Assembly: GCA_017854795.1 (NCBI GenBank) | Contig: JAFMHB010000004.1 | Coordinates: 68,504 to 132,503 of the forward strand | Direction: 5' to 3' | Origin: Candidatus Nanopelagicales bacterium | GTDB lineage: Bacteria > Actinomycetota > Actinomycetes > S36-B12 | Length of the DNA stretch: 64,000 bases | In this document: one piece after another, positions 26,283-35,086 of the stretch | Numbering within the stretch: the first letter of the stretch is position 1 | Layout: every line of letters begins with the position of its first letter | Notes under the pieces: model-generated | What the model saw: only the letters and a program-made list of their open reading frames with translations | What the model was told of the DNA's origin: nothing | The model's database searches: none | Program-made: the position numbers and the translations under genes

Positions 26283-27293
26283 ATGCCACTCGCCGATTTC
26301 CCGCGCTACCCACTCACTTTTGGACCAAGCCCGATCCATACGCTGCCAAGGCTGACCGAGCATTTGGGTGGCGCGCAACTGTGGGCAAAACGCGAGGATG
26401 TGAACAGTGGTTTAGCTTACGGCGGCAACAAAACCCGCAAGCTCGAATACATCGTGCCCGACGCAATAGCGCAGGGTGCCGACACGCTTGTTTCCATTGG
26501 TGGCTACCAGTCGAATCACACGCGACAGGTCGCAGCCGTTGCCGCAAAGTTGGGCATGAAGGCCCTGTTGGTTCAGGAAAAGTGGGTGGACTGGCCCGAT
26601 TGCGTGAATGACCGCGTGGGCAACATCATGCTTTCACGGATCATGGGCGCCGAAGTTCGACTTGACCCAGCCGGCTTTGATATTGGGATCCGCGACAGTT
26701 GGAATCAAGCCCTCGAAGATGTGAAGGCACGTGGCGGCAAGCCTTATGGGATCCCTGCAGGCGCATCCGAACATAAATTCGGTGGGCTTGGTTTTGCTAA
26801 TTGGGCTTATGAAGTTGAAGAGCAGGAAAAAGAACTCGGTGTTTTCTTCGACACGATCATTGTGTGCACAGTCACCGGCAGCACTCACGCCGGAATGATC
26901 GCTGGGTTTGCCGGACAAGATCGAACACGCAAGATCATTGGTATCGACGCTTCCGCAACGCTGGATAAAACCCGCGCACAGGTTGCCCGAATCGCCCGTC
27001 ATACCGCGGAACTCATTGGCCTTGGGCGCGAAATAACCGATGAAGAAATCGTGGTTCTTGAAGGATGGGCCGGCGATCTTTATGGAATCCCGGTGCAATC
27101 AACACTTGATGCCATCCGTCTCACAGGTGAACTGGAAGGCATGATTATCGATCCAGTTTATGAGGGAAAATCGATGGCCGGATTGATTGATCTTGTTCGC
27201 AATGGTGTCATTCCCAAAGACTCAAATGTTCTTTATGCCCACCTGGGTGGTCAGCCGGCCATTAATGCCTACAGTGCTTTGTTTACCAACTAA
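26283..27293 (+). CDS. acdS: 1-aminocyclopropane-1-carboxylate (ACC) deaminase
   Basis: PLP enzyme that opens ACC to 2-oxobutyrate and ammonia. 336 residues. PLP lysine in GGNKTRKLE (residue about 51), [25 protein letters not shown]. Residues separating true ACC deaminases from D-cysteine desulfhydrases are present: Tyr in DLYGIP, Tyr-Glu in DPVYEGKS and Leu in AHLGGQPA. It lies 44 bases after the gntR gene. A ribosome site is weak (AGAAAG). An intergenic stretch of 80 bases separates it from the next SRPBCC gene. Likely used for ACC or a related amino acid as carbon and nitrogen source; in a plankton-like actinobacterium the ACC source would be algae or plants (inference). Confidence 0.93.
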   Translation: MPLADFPRYPLTFGPSPIHTLPRLTEHLGGAQLWAKREDVNSGLAYGGNKTRKLEYIVPDAIAQGADTLVSIGGYQSNHTRQVAAVAAKLGMKALLVQEKWVDWPDCVNDRVGNIMLSRIMGAEVRLDPAGFDIGIRDSWNQALEDVKARGGKPYGIPAGASEHKFGGLGFANWAYEVEEQEKELGVFFDTIIVCTVTGSTHAGMIAGFAGQDRTRKIIGIDASATLDKTRAQVARIARHTAELIGLGREITDEEIVVLEGWAGDLYGIPVQSTLDAIRLTGELEGMIIDPVYEGKSMAGLIDLVRNGVIPKDSNVLYAHLGGQPAINAYSALFTN

Positions 27294-27373
27294 TTCACAG
27301 GAATTTGCGCGAGTAGAGTTCATTTAGTTAACAGGATGACATCGATAATCCAGTATAGAAATGAGAAAAAATA

Positions 27374-27856
27374 GTGACTGAACAAGTTCGCGCAACTGTG
27401 ATTGATACCGGTAAAAAATATGTCCGCTCAGGAAAAATAATTATCGATGCTCCTGCTTCAACTATTTTCGCTTATCTGAGCGACCCTCGCAAACACGCTG
27501 ATTTTGACGGTTCGGGTACGGTGAAAGGAAATGTTCGCGGGCCGGACATGCTAGAGATTGATTCCAAATTTGGTGTTGACATGCATTGGATTGTCAATTA
27601 CCGAATCAAGAACACCGTTAAAGAATTCGAGCAGGATCGTCTGATTGCTTGGTGTCACCCGGGTCATCACCGTTGGCGCTATGAACTCATTGCAATTAAT
27701 GACCAGCAAACTGAAGTAATTGAGACTTTCGACGGATCAACAGCGCGCATTCCAGTCGCTCTAAACTTGATGAACGCCTACGAAGGCAATCAAAAGGCGA
27801 TTTTAAAGACGCTGGTGCGATTGAAAAAGCTTGTCGAAAGCGAGCAATCAGTCTGA
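27374..27856 (+). CDS. SRPBCC family protein (third copy)
   Basis: 160 residues, GTG start with a GAGAAAAA ribosome site. The sequence SGKIIIDAPASTIFAYLSDPRKHADFDG and WCHPGHHRWRYEL marks a START-like ligand-binding fold of the polyketide-cyclase group. It lies between acdS and the convergent ybaK-like gene, 14 bases from the latter. No motif tells the ligand. Confidence 0.82.
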   Translation: MTEQVRATVIDTGKKYVRSGKIIIDAPASTIFAYLSDPRKHADFDGSGTVKGNVRGPDMLEIDSKFGVDMHWIVNYRIKNTVKEFEQDRLIAWCHPGHHRWRYELIAINDQQTEVIETFDGSTARIPVALNLMNAYEGNQKAILKTLVRLKKLVESEQSV

Positions 27857-27869
27857 TCGAGCGCAAAAA

Positions 27870-28349
27870 TCAGACGCTGATTTCTGCTGCGGTACCTGCG
27901 GTGATACGCAGTAGTTCGTCGTAGGTGGTGGGGAAAACGTAATGTGGGTGACCCGCCGCCGCCCAAACTTCGTCGTATTGGCTAAGTGAGATATCAACAA
28001 GTGTTGGTAATTGTTCCGGGTGACCAACGGGTGCGACTCCACCAATTGCATAGCCTGTTGCTGCGCGAACATCATCCGCTGTTGCCTTGGTAACTTCATC
28101 GACCTCTAGCGCTGCGGCAACAGTATTGGTATTTACCCGGTGTTTACCTGAAGCCATGACGAGAATTGGGTTTCCATCGGCAAGAAAAATAAGTGAACTT
28201 GCAATCTGTCCAACTTCAATCCCTAAAGCGTCAGCCGCTTCTTTGGCGGTTCTCGCACTGTCATCAAGGCGACGAACTTCGCCCTTCACGCCAAAGAGTT
28301 TCAGGGTATTGCGAACATGAATAACAGACTGCTGTTCGGTATCGGCCAT
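27870..28349 (-). CDS. YbaK/EbsC-family aminoacyl-tRNA deacylase
   Basis: Clears mischarged tRNA (typically Cys- or Ala-tRNA(Pro)) in trans. 159 residues. The conserved lysine lies in ASGKHRVNT and the GGVAPVGHP loop is intact. ATG 28349. The gene reads leftwards and is divergent from the SOS operon beginning near 28437. Confidence 0.9.
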   Translation of the reverse strand: MADTEQQSVIHVRNTLKLFGVKGEVRRLDDSARTAKEAADALGIEVGQIASSLIFLADGNPILVMASGKHRVNTNTVAAALEVDEVTKATADDVRAATGYAIGGVAPVGHPEQLPTLVDISLSQYDEVWAAAGHPHYVFPTTYDELLRITAGTAAEISV

Positions 28350-28436
28350 GGATCAACATTAGTCCGGGGTTGGTTGGGTCGTGACAGCCTGACATAGAGG
28401 GATTTGGGGGGTTGTGAAGTGAATTTCGGGGTGGGG

Positions 28437-28466
28437 TTGACGAATGTCAGTGGGTCGGTCTATCTT
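28437..28466 (+). promoter_or_regulatory. Probable promoter of the SOS mutagenesis operon
   Basis: TTGACG (28437-28442), 18-base spacer, TATCTT (28461-28466). The LexA-type box begins ten bases further on, where a bound repressor would cover the transcription start. Inferred from consensus only. Confidence 0.55.
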
Positions 28467-28475
28467 TGGATCTGT

Positions 28476-28491
28476 TCGAACAGATGTTCGA
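28476..28491. promoter_or_regulatory. SOS (LexA) box
   Basis: TCGAACAGATGTTCGA, a perfect match to the known actinobacterial/Gram-positive LexA operator TCGAAC-N4-GTTCGA. It stands just after a promoter-like sequence and upstream of the HEPN-dnaE2-dinB genes, and thus predicts DNA-damage induction of all three. Confidence 0.9.
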
Positions 28492-28553
28492 TTTAATCTG
28501 TTTGAACTGCCTCCCGGGCCCGGATTCGCGGCTAGGCGCGGGTCGGGTCAGTT

Positions 28554-28580
28554 AGTACCAGCAGTACCAGTAGTACCAAC
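28554..28580. repeat. Three 9-bp repeats of AGTACCA in SOS operon leader
   Basis: AGTACCAGC, AGTACCAGT and AGTACCAAC follow directly on one another in the untranslated leader between the SOS box and the first gene. Too few copies for a CRISPR or satellite array. Role unknown. Confidence 0.65.
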
Positions 28581-28589
28581 ACATGATCA

Positions 28590-28628
28590 CAGTCACCGGG
28601 GTCGATTCGACCCCGACCTCGGTGACTG
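28590..28628 (+). promoter_or_regulatory. Large hairpin in SOS operon leader
   Basis: Outer arms CAGTCACCG and CGGTGACTG (9 bp, perfect) enclose an inner stem GGGGTCG-ATT-CGACCCC, with a five-base bulge (GACCT) on the right. The structure is GC-rich and stable, without a following T-run, so it is not a typical terminator. It lies 80 bases before the start codon of the HEPN gene and might influence translation, RNA stability or transcription. Confidence 0.6.
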
Positions 28629-28707
28629 GATTGTGTGCGGGTGGGTCGAGAGAAGTGGGTGTCATTTTGGCACCAATATTTTGTCGGTCAACCTGAAAGG
28701 ATCTCCC

Positions 28708-29178
28708 ATGGTGGGAAAGTTCACGCGACGCCCAGCGTTAGAGCTATTGCATTGCGCCCAGGGAAGTTTGCAGGAAGCCATAGCGGCACACACTCCACAC
28801 GAGCGTTATGCGGCAGCACACCTTGGCGCATTACGCGCCGCCGCGGCAGTTCTCGCCGACCGTGCCCAAGTCGCCCTTAATCCAACTGGCTCGACCGGCC
28901 CAAGGAGACAGCGCATTCGTAGTGCATGGGAAGTACTCACCGAGGTTGCTCCCGAATTTGGTGAGTGGGCAATTTTCTTTGCCGCAGGTGCTCAAAAACG
29001 CGCCTCGGCACAAGCAGGTATTCCCTGTGTTACATCACGGGAAGCTGACGACCTTGTTCGTGACTCGCAGCGATTCATCTTCGAAGTGGCTACATCTCTT
29101 GACGCGCTTGTGCAGGGACGCCTGTCCCTAGAAACTGGTAACTCTGATTCACCTTCTCAATTTTTGCGCGTGAGCTGA
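28708..29178 (+). CDS. SAV_6107-like HEPN-domain protein, first gene of SOS operon
   Basis: 156 residues, all helical. It resembles the SAV_6107-like HEPN family that sits before dnaE2 in actinobacteria. Helices run HERYAAAHLGALRAAAAVLA and later SAWEVLTEVAPEFGEWAIFFAAG. The strict RNase motif RxxxxH is not evident, so nuclease activity is doubtful. Start ATG 28708 has AAAGGAT eight bases upstream; the ORF track start at 28444 runs through the SOS box region and hairpin and is not credible. The gene ends 10 bases before dnaE2. Its role in the mutasome is not known. Assigned by position and helical character together. Confidence 0.8.
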   Translation: MVGKFTRRPALELLHCAQGSLQEAIAAHTPHERYAAAHLGALRAAAAVLADRAQVALNPTGSTGPRRQRIRSAWEVLTEVAPEFGEWAIFFAAGAQKRASAQAGIPCVTSREADDLVRDSQRFIFEVATSLDALVQGRLSLETGNSDSPSQFLRVS

Positions 29179-29188
29179 GACAGTAGCC

Positions 29189-32100
29189 GTGGGAGTTTCA
29201 CCAGATTCGTTTGTCCATTTACAAGTTGCATCGGGTTATTCACTGCAATACGGGGTGTCCCGACCCGACGCGCTTGTTGATCATGCCGCTGCCCTTGGGC
29301 AAAAAATTATTGGCCTCACTGACCGTAATGGACTTTATGGTGCGGTGCAGTGGGCTCGAGCTTGTTTGCGTAATGGAATTTCTCCAGTGCTTGGAGTTGA
29401 TCTTGCCGTTGAGAGAACTGAAGCAAAAGTGGTCTCAGGAAGTGGTGCCCGCAGAACACCTGCACACGGTGGTCAGTGGGTTGATGAAACAAAGCCACGG
29501 GTAATCCTGTTAGCTTCGGGGGCACAAGGTTGGGCATCATTGTGCCGGTTGGTTTCAGCAGCACATGAACAACGTGGGGATCCAGTTCTTTCTTGGAATG
29601 CATTAGCCCAACATCACGCCGGAATAGTTGCACTGCTTACTTCAGAGTCGGAAGTCGGACGGGCATTACTCACAGGAAGGTCACACCACGCTGATGCACT
29701 GCTTCGCCCCTGGCGGGCGATCTTTGATCGCTACCTTGGACTTGCGGTTACTTCCCACTTAGAAAAATCAAAGCTGGGTTTATCAACTGCAAAAGCAGCT
29801 CGATTGCTGTCGTGGTCACGGGAAGTGTCACTGCCCGCCGTGTTAACAAATGCAGTCCGTTATGTCAGTCCCGAACAGGCAAAAGTCGCTGACCTCCTTG
29901 ATTCTGCCCGGCTTCTGGTTCCTTTGGATTCACGTCACGTGGTGGGCAATAGTCCACAAGGATTTCTAAAAAATGCAGAACAAATGCATCATGTCGCTCA
30001 GGAGATTTGCCAACAGGTCGGTGAGCGTGATGTACATAAATTATTGGGTGACACCCTACATTTAGCCGAATATTGTGCACTCGACCCGGCGCGAGATCTT
30101 GGTCTCGGTGACGTGTTCGTTCCCGAACTTGACATTCTCGTGAATCGCCCGGTTATCGAACCAGAGCGCGAGGCGAATCACATTCTTTTACGCCGCTGTG
30201 AAGATCAATTACCGCAGCGTTACTTACATTCACATGACCAATCCATTGCATCTCACCGGCTTGAAGCGGAAATGCGAACTATTACCCAATTAGGTTTCTC
30301 CGGTTACTTTCTTACCGTCGCCCACGTAGTTGACATGGTGAAAGAAAAGGGAGTGCGTGTTGCCGCGCGTGGTTCAGGCGCAGGGAGCTTGGTCAACTAT
30401 CTACTGGGAATTTCAGGTGTTGACCCTATTGCCCAAAACTTGCTCATGGAAAGGTTCCTTTCACCACTTCGTCGCGTGCTACCCGACATTGATATTGATG
30501 TTGAGTCCGAACGCAGATTGGATGTCTATCAGTGGATCTTTGATAAATTCGGAACTGAACGCATTGCCACAGTTTCCATGATGGAGACCTACCGTGCCCG
30601 TTCAGCAATCCGAGATGTTGGTACCGCATTTGGTTTACCAACTTCCGACATTGATGCTTTCGCTAAAGCATTTCCGCACATCCGTGCTCGCAATGTGAAG
30701 TCTGCGCTGGTTGACCTTCCCGAACTTAGACGCTCTTCATTTGGCAAATTGGCCGCAACCGGTGAGATCGATAGCTTCCTTGACTTGGTTGAAGCACTTG
30801 ACGGGCTGCCCAGGCATATTGCAATGCATCCATGCGGGGTTGTGCTCTCAGATCTGACATTGCTTGATCGAACTCCGGTGGAAAGCAGTGCCGCAGGATT
30901 TCCCATGTCCCATTTTGATAAAGATGACGTTGAACACATGGGATTACTGAAACTTGATGTACTGGGTGTACGCATGCAGTCGGCAATGGCGCACGCACTC
31001 AATGAAGCAGAACGGGTTACCGGGGAGAGGCCGGTAATTGACGGGACGACACTTGATGACAAAGCGACATTTGAACTTATTCAATCAACTAAAACTCTGG
31101 GGTGTTTTCAAATTGAGTCACCAGGCCAGCGTGAGTTGGTGGGAAAATTCGCTCCAGAGACCTTTAATGACCTGATCATCGATATCTCATTGTTTCGTCC
31201 GGGTCCAGTGAAATCAGACATGATCACACCTTTTCTGAGGGCCCGACAAGGGTGGAATTCCCCAGTATTTCCACACCCTGATCTTGTTCCCGCATTAACC
31301 GAAACTTATGGAGTTGTGGTTTTCCATGAACAAGTGTTGCGGATCTTCAGCGTTTTCTCCGGTTGTTCACTTGCTGAAGCTGATGAATCGCGGCGGGCCA
31401 TGGGCTCCCCGCAGGGACAAAACGACGTACGAGTGTGGTTTTACCCTGCAGCACTCGCGCGCGGTTACGACATTGACCATATTGATCGAGTCTGGGAAAT
31501 TTTGCGAGCATTTGCCTCATTTGGATTCTGTAAAGCGCATGCGGCAGCTTTTGCGCTGCCCACCTATCAAAGTGCGTGGTTAAAGACCCACCATCCGGAA
31601 GCTTTTTACTGTGGGTTGCTCACCCATGACCCGGGCATGTATCCCAAACGATTAATCCTTGATGACGCTCGAAATTTTGGGGTCAGGATTTTGGGTCTTG
31701 ACGTTAATGCGTCAAGTCACGTATTTCACCTTGAGCAACTCCCTGATTTGAGTTTTGGTATTCGAGTTTCTTTTACCGATCTAAAAGAAATCTCCGAGGC
31801 TGAGATAGAACGGCTCATTGCAGGCCAACCATTTTCCTCACTCTCTGATCTGTGGTTGCGTGCACGTCCCTCCCGTCCAGTTGCCGAAAATTTAGTGGTG
31901 GCAGGTGCCTTTGACAGCCTCTACGGTTTCACGGAGCAAAAAATGCGTGGGCAGATCACGAGGCGGGATTTACTTCTTCAAATTGCCGATCTTGATCGCA
32001 ACCATGGGAAAAGCGGAAAAGGTACTCCAGCGACGCAACTGAGTTTTGACGTCACGGATAGCGACAGCGGTGTTGTCGCATCAGGTTTACCCGAAATGAC

Positions 32101-32695
32101 AAGTGCGCAAAGGGTTAAATCTGAGTTAGAAGTTTTAGGCCTTGATGTCAGCGGTCATGTCATGAATTTTTATTTAGATGTTGTAAAGGGACTGAATATC
32201 GTTCAATCGCGAGATCTGCTGAACTGTCGATCCAAGGAAATTATCTTTATCGCCGGAGTTAAAGTTGCAACCCAAATGCCACCGATTCGTAGTGGTAAAC
32301 GGGTGGTGTTTCTTACCCTCGACGACTCAACGGGTCCAGTTGATGCAACCTTTTTTGAAGATGCTCAGGGTCCTTATGCTCATGATCTTTTTAATTCGTG
32401 GATTCTGTTAGTGCGTGGTGAAATTCGCAGAACCGGGCCACGGGGGGTTTCATTGCGTGCAACAGGTTGCTGGGAACTGGGAGGCATTAGGCGGTTGTGG
32501 CTTGAAGGTGGAATCGAGGCGGTCAACGAGTTGGTACTAACCCACCAGGTTCCTGATCGTGATACACCGCGTAAACGAATTGCCTTGATACATGGAAGCG
32601 GGTTTAAACAGTCTGCTTATGCTGACATTAAAACCCCCGTTGCGACTCCGCCAAGTAAATTGTGGCATAGAAGCCCTGGGACACCCGGATGGTAA
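29189..32695 (+). CDS. dnaE2: Error-prone DNA polymerase III alpha subunit, DnaE2 type
   Basis: C-family polymerase used in damage-induced translesion synthesis. 1168 residues. PHP domain at the N-terminus, catalytic PDIDIDVESERR near residue 430, GSGAGSLVNYLLG (the C-family nucleotide-binding block), CFQIESPGQ, FRPGPVKSDM, a helix-hairpin-helix region and an OB fold. The C-terminus KLWHRSPGTPGW is typical for actinobacterial DnaE2. In the first PHP motif the usual HLH reads HLQ, so PHP metal binding is probably weakened. GTG start 29189, ten bases after the HEPN gene, and 28 bases before dinB. No imuA or imuB is adjacent. Induced, I infer, by the SOS box at 28476. Confidence 0.96.
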   Translation: MGVSPDSFVHLQVASGYSLQYGVSRPDALVDHAAALGQKIIGLTDRNGLYGAVQWARACLRNGISPVLGVDLAVERTEAKVVSGSGARRTPAHGGQWVDETKPRVILLASGAQGWASLCRLVSAAHEQRGDPVLSWNALAQHHAGIVALLTSESEVGRALLTGRSHHADALLRPWRAIFDRYLGLAVTSHLEKSKLGLSTAKAARLLSWSREVSLPAVLTNAVRYVSPEQAKVADLLDSARLLVPLDSRHVVGNSPQGFLKNAEQMHHVAQEICQQVGERDVHKLLGDTLHLAEYCALDPARDLGLGDVFVPELDILVNRPVIEPEREANHILLRRCEDQLPQRYLHSHDQSIASHRLEAEMRTITQLGFSGYFLTVAHVVDMVKEKGVRVAARGSGAGSLVNYLLGISGVDPIAQNLLMERFLSPLRRVLPDIDIDVESERRLDVYQWIFDKFGTERIATVSMMETYRARSAIRDVGTAFGLPTSDIDAFAKAFPHIRARNVKSALVDLPELRRSSFGKLAATGEIDSFLDLVEALDGLPRHIAMHPCGVVLSDLTLLDRTPVESSAAGFPMSHFDKDDVEHMGLLKLDVLGVRMQSAMAHALNEAERVTGERPVIDGTTLDDKATFELIQSTKTLGCFQIESPGQRELVGKFAPETFNDLIIDISLFRPGPVKSDMITPFLRARQGWNSPVFPHPDLVPALTETYGVVVFHEQVLRIFSVFSGCSLAEADESRRAMGSPQGQNDVRVWFYPAALARGYDIDHIDRVWEILRAFASFGFCKAHAAAFALPTYQSAWLKTHHPEAFYCGLLTHDPGMYPKRLILDDARNFGVRILGLDVNASSHVFHLEQLPDLSFGIRVSFTDLKEISEAEIERLIAGQPFSSLSDLWLRARPSRPVAENLVVAGAFDSLYGFTEQKMRGQITRRDLLLQIADLDRNHGKSGKGTPATQLSFDVTDSDSGVVASGLPEMTSAQRVKSELEVLGLDVSGHVMNFYLDVVKGLNIVQSRDLLNCRSKEIIFIAGVKVATQMPPIRSGKRVVFLTLDDSTGPVDATFFEDAQGPYAHDLFNSWILLVRGEIRRTGPRGVSLRATGCWELGGIRRLWLEGGIEAVNELVLTHQVPDRDTPRKRIALIHGSGFKQSAYADIKTPVATPPSKLWHRSPGTPGW

Positions 32696-32723
32696 AAGTA
32701 TTTGCGGAGATTAAGGAGCGCAC

Positions 32724-33959
32724 ATGAGCAGGAGTCAAGTGCGCCGCCAAACCGGAAAACTCGATTTTGGCGCCAATGATTCAGGTTGCAATATTTTGCA
32801 CATTGACATGGATGCTTTTTATGCAGCAGTTGAGTTGCGCGACTACCCCGAACTTAAAGGAACCCCTGTTGTTATCGCGGCTCAAGGAAATCGCGGGGTA
32901 GTCCTTACCGCAACTTATGAAGCACGTGCACTTGGTGTTCACTCAGCAATGCCAATTTCACGTGCCCGCAGAATTGCGCCTGAAGCAACGTTTCTCACAC
33001 CACACCATGAAAAGTATGCCGAAGTAAGTCGTAATGTAATGGCACTATTTGAATCCGTTACTCCACTCGTGGAACCGCTAAGCCTTGATGAAGCATTCCT
33101 TGATGTCTCTGGAGCCATTCGAAGGCTATCCAACCCACTCACCATTGCTGAACTCATTCGAGCTCGGGTCGCAGACGAGCAGGGCATTACCTGTTCTGTT
33201 GGTGTAGCCAGCACCAAATTCGTGGCAAAACTTGCGTCAACAAGAGCTAAACCTGATGGGCTGCTACTGATCCCTGCAGATCGAGTAATTGATTTCCTGC
33301 ACCCACTTCCCATCAGCGCATTGTGGGGAGTGGGTGAGAAAACAGAAGAGGTTCTGTCCCGTCTTGGCTTACAGACTGTCGCCGATATTGCAAATACTCC
33401 AGTGCAAACCCTCAATCGGGCACTTGGTCAAAGTGGAACCCACCTTCATGAACTCTCATGGGGCAGAGATCCTCGTTCAGTGGTGCCACATGAAGTGGAA
33501 AAAAGTGTGAGTAATGAACACACTTTTAGCAATGACGTTGATGACCCCACGGTAATCCGTGCAGAACTCACCGCACTCTCGGACAAGGTTGCTGCCCGGC
33601 TACGCAAAGCCGGTTATAAAGGCAAAACCGTGACGGTGAAACTGAGGTTTGCTGACTTCACCACAATCACTCGTTCCAAGACGGGTGCTCATACCGATTT
33701 ATCTCACGAGATTTATGCAACCGTCTGGAAACTCTATGAAGCACTCGGTTTGCAGCGAGTGCGGATTCGACTAGTTGGGGTGAAAGTTGACGGTCTGCTC
33801 GCGGCCGGTGAAGCACCCGATCAATTGCTTTTTGGTGAGCCTGAGCATGGTCGCCGTGATGCTGAACTAGCAATAGATACTTTGCGCGACAAGTTTGGTC
33901 CTGGGGCTGTGCGTCCGGCCAGAACTGTGATCGGCTCGCCAGATACCCCTCGTGAGTAA
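32724..33959 (+). CDS. dinB: DNA polymerase IV (Y family)
   Basis: Translesion polymerase, 411 residues. Catalytic carboxylates HIDMDAFYAAVE and LSLDEAFLDVSG are intact, so unlike ImuB it should be active. GTKFVAKLAS-type block, helix-hairpin-helix SALWGVGEKT and little-finger domain follow. QLLFGEP near residue 370 may be the beta-clamp motif. ATG 32724 has GGAG six bases upstream. Last gene of the LexA-controlled operon. With DnaE2 and without ImuB it may be the clamp-binding partner in this lineage. Confidence 0.96.
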   Translation: MSRSQVRRQTGKLDFGANDSGCNILHIDMDAFYAAVELRDYPELKGTPVVIAAQGNRGVVLTATYEARALGVHSAMPISRARRIAPEATFLTPHHEKYAEVSRNVMALFESVTPLVEPLSLDEAFLDVSGAIRRLSNPLTIAELIRARVADEQGITCSVGVASTKFVAKLASTRAKPDGLLLIPADRVIDFLHPLPISALWGVGEKTEEVLSRLGLQTVADIANTPVQTLNRALGQSGTHLHELSWGRDPRSVVPHEVEKSVSNEHTFSNDVDDPTVIRAELTALSDKVAARLRKAGYKGKTVTVKLRFADFTTITRSKTGAHTDLSHEIYATVWKLYEALGLQRVRIRLVGVKVDGLLAAGEAPDQLLFGEPEHGRRDAELAIDTLRDKFGPGAVRPARTVIGSPDTPRE

Positions 33960-33991
33960 TTAATCCAATGAGTAACAAATCTGGATTAATT
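33958..33991 (+). terminator. Hairpin at the end of the SOS operon
   Basis: AATTAATCCA and TGGATTAATT form a perfect 10-bp stem around a 14-base loop. The left arm overlaps the dinB stop. AT-rich and without a T-tract (TGATCATT follows), so it may protect the 3' end rather than terminate. Alternatively an operator. Confidence 0.45.
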
Positions 33992-34128
33992 GATCATTAA
34001 TAGTCCCGAATCAGTCACATTTGTCGGGAATGAGGGGTGAGGGGTTGCTTACCGAAGGATTCGTCATATCCTTAGGGGAGTAGAGGGTGATCAGCAAGTA
34101 GATCGCACCGAGAAGAAAGGGGACCAGC

Positions 34129-34530
34129 GTGGCACTGTCAGAACATGAGCAGAAACTGCTCGAACAAATGGAACAGGCTTTGTACGCGGATGACCCCAAA
34201 TTCGCGTCAAATTTGCGCACTGCAGGGACCGGGGCAACACGTAAGCGCGCCGCCCTTGGCGTCCTCGCGGTTCTTGCCGGTTTAGGGCTTCTAGTTCTCG
34301 GTGTTGCAACCAGCCCCGCAGTTGGCGTGGCGGGCTTCACCGTTATGTTGATCGGAGCGGTACTCACCTATTCGGCGTTTACCGGTGGGGCTGCCGTTTC
34401 AGCAGACGAAGTTGATGCCGATCCAGACGTAAAGGCATTTCGGGCTAAGACCCAAAAAGCTCCCAAGAATGCAAACTTCATGAACCGCATGGAGGATCGT
34501 TGGCGCAAGCGCACCGACGGCGAACAATGA
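34129..34530 (+). CDS. DUF3040 membrane protein
   Basis: 133 residues; an actinobacterial family found between dinB and mraZ in many genomes. MALSEHEQKLLEQMEQALYADDPKFA is the family signature, followed by two membrane helices (AALGVLAVLAGLGLLVLGVA and VGVAGFTVMLIGAVLTYSAF) and a basic tail. GTG start at 34129 with GGGGA before it. Function unknown; its context with division genes suggests a cell envelope role, which is unproven. Confidence 0.92.
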   Translation: MALSEHEQKLLEQMEQALYADDPKFASNLRTAGTGATRKRAALGVLAVLAGLGLLVLGVATSPAVGVAGFTVMLIGAVLTYSAFTGGAAVSADEVDADPDVKAFRAKTQKAPKNANFMNRMEDRWRKRTDGEQ

Positions 34531-34552
34531 GAACAAGAGGTTTGAGTTACCC

Positions 34553-35083
34553 GTGAGTGAAATAGTCCCCGCCCAACTGGGCCGTTTTTTTGAAGACTTC
34601 GAAGTGGGCACGACCTACCAGCATCCATTTGGGCGAACCATCTCTGAGGCTGATTCGACCTGGTTCACCCTTCTTACGTGTAACACGAACCAGAACCACT
34701 TCAATGCGCATCTAGCACAAAGCAATCCGATCACTCAAGGGCGAATAATTGTTAACTCGGGTTTGACGGTAGCTCTAGTCCTTGGGCTGTCTGTGATTGA
34801 TATGAGCCAAAATGCAGTGGCCAACTTGGGTTGGACCGACATCAAACTTACATTTCCGGTGTATATCGGCGACACCATCTACGCGGAGAGCGTGTGTCTT
34901 GAAAAGCGAGAGAGCGGATCCCGACCTGAGATGGGAATCATTCGCATGAAAACTCGAGGCTTGAACCAAGATGGTGAAGAAATTGTGTCTTGGTACAGAT
35001 CAGTGATGGTGCCTAAGCGCACTTCAGGCCTTGGACAGGACTATTTTCCTCAAGCAAAAACTGGTCCACTTACTTCCGAATAG
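34553..35083 (+). CDS. MaoC-like (R)-specific enoyl-CoA hydratase
   Basis: Hot-dog fold hydratase of 176 residues. N-terminal GRFFEDFEVGTTYQHPFGRTISEAD is typical; TNQNHFNAHLAQ holds the conserved Asn/His dyad region and LGWTDIKLTFPVYIGDTIYAES the second block. GTG 34553 follows DUF3040 by 22 bases. It may hydrate an enoyl- or mesaconyl-type CoA ester; substrate unknown. Its 3' end touches the decayed lipase gene on the other strand. Confidence 0.87.
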   Translation: MSEIVPAQLGRFFEDFEVGTTYQHPFGRTISEADSTWFTLLTCNTNQNHFNAHLAQSNPITQGRIIVNSGLTVALVLGLSVIDMSQNAVANLGWTDIKLTFPVYIGDTIYAESVCLEKRESGSRPEMGIIRMKTRGLNQDGEEIVSWYRSVMVPKRTSGLGQDYFPQAKTGPLTSE

Positions 35084-35086
35084 TTG

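Noticed and set aside
28554-28580. AGTACCA repeats as a CRISPR or integron site
   Set aside because: Only three copies of 9 bases without spacers; reported only as a leader repeat.
28444-28707. ORF-track N-terminal extension of the HEPN gene
   Set aside because: It would start upstream of the LexA box and read through the hairpin; ATG 28708 has a proper ribosome site.
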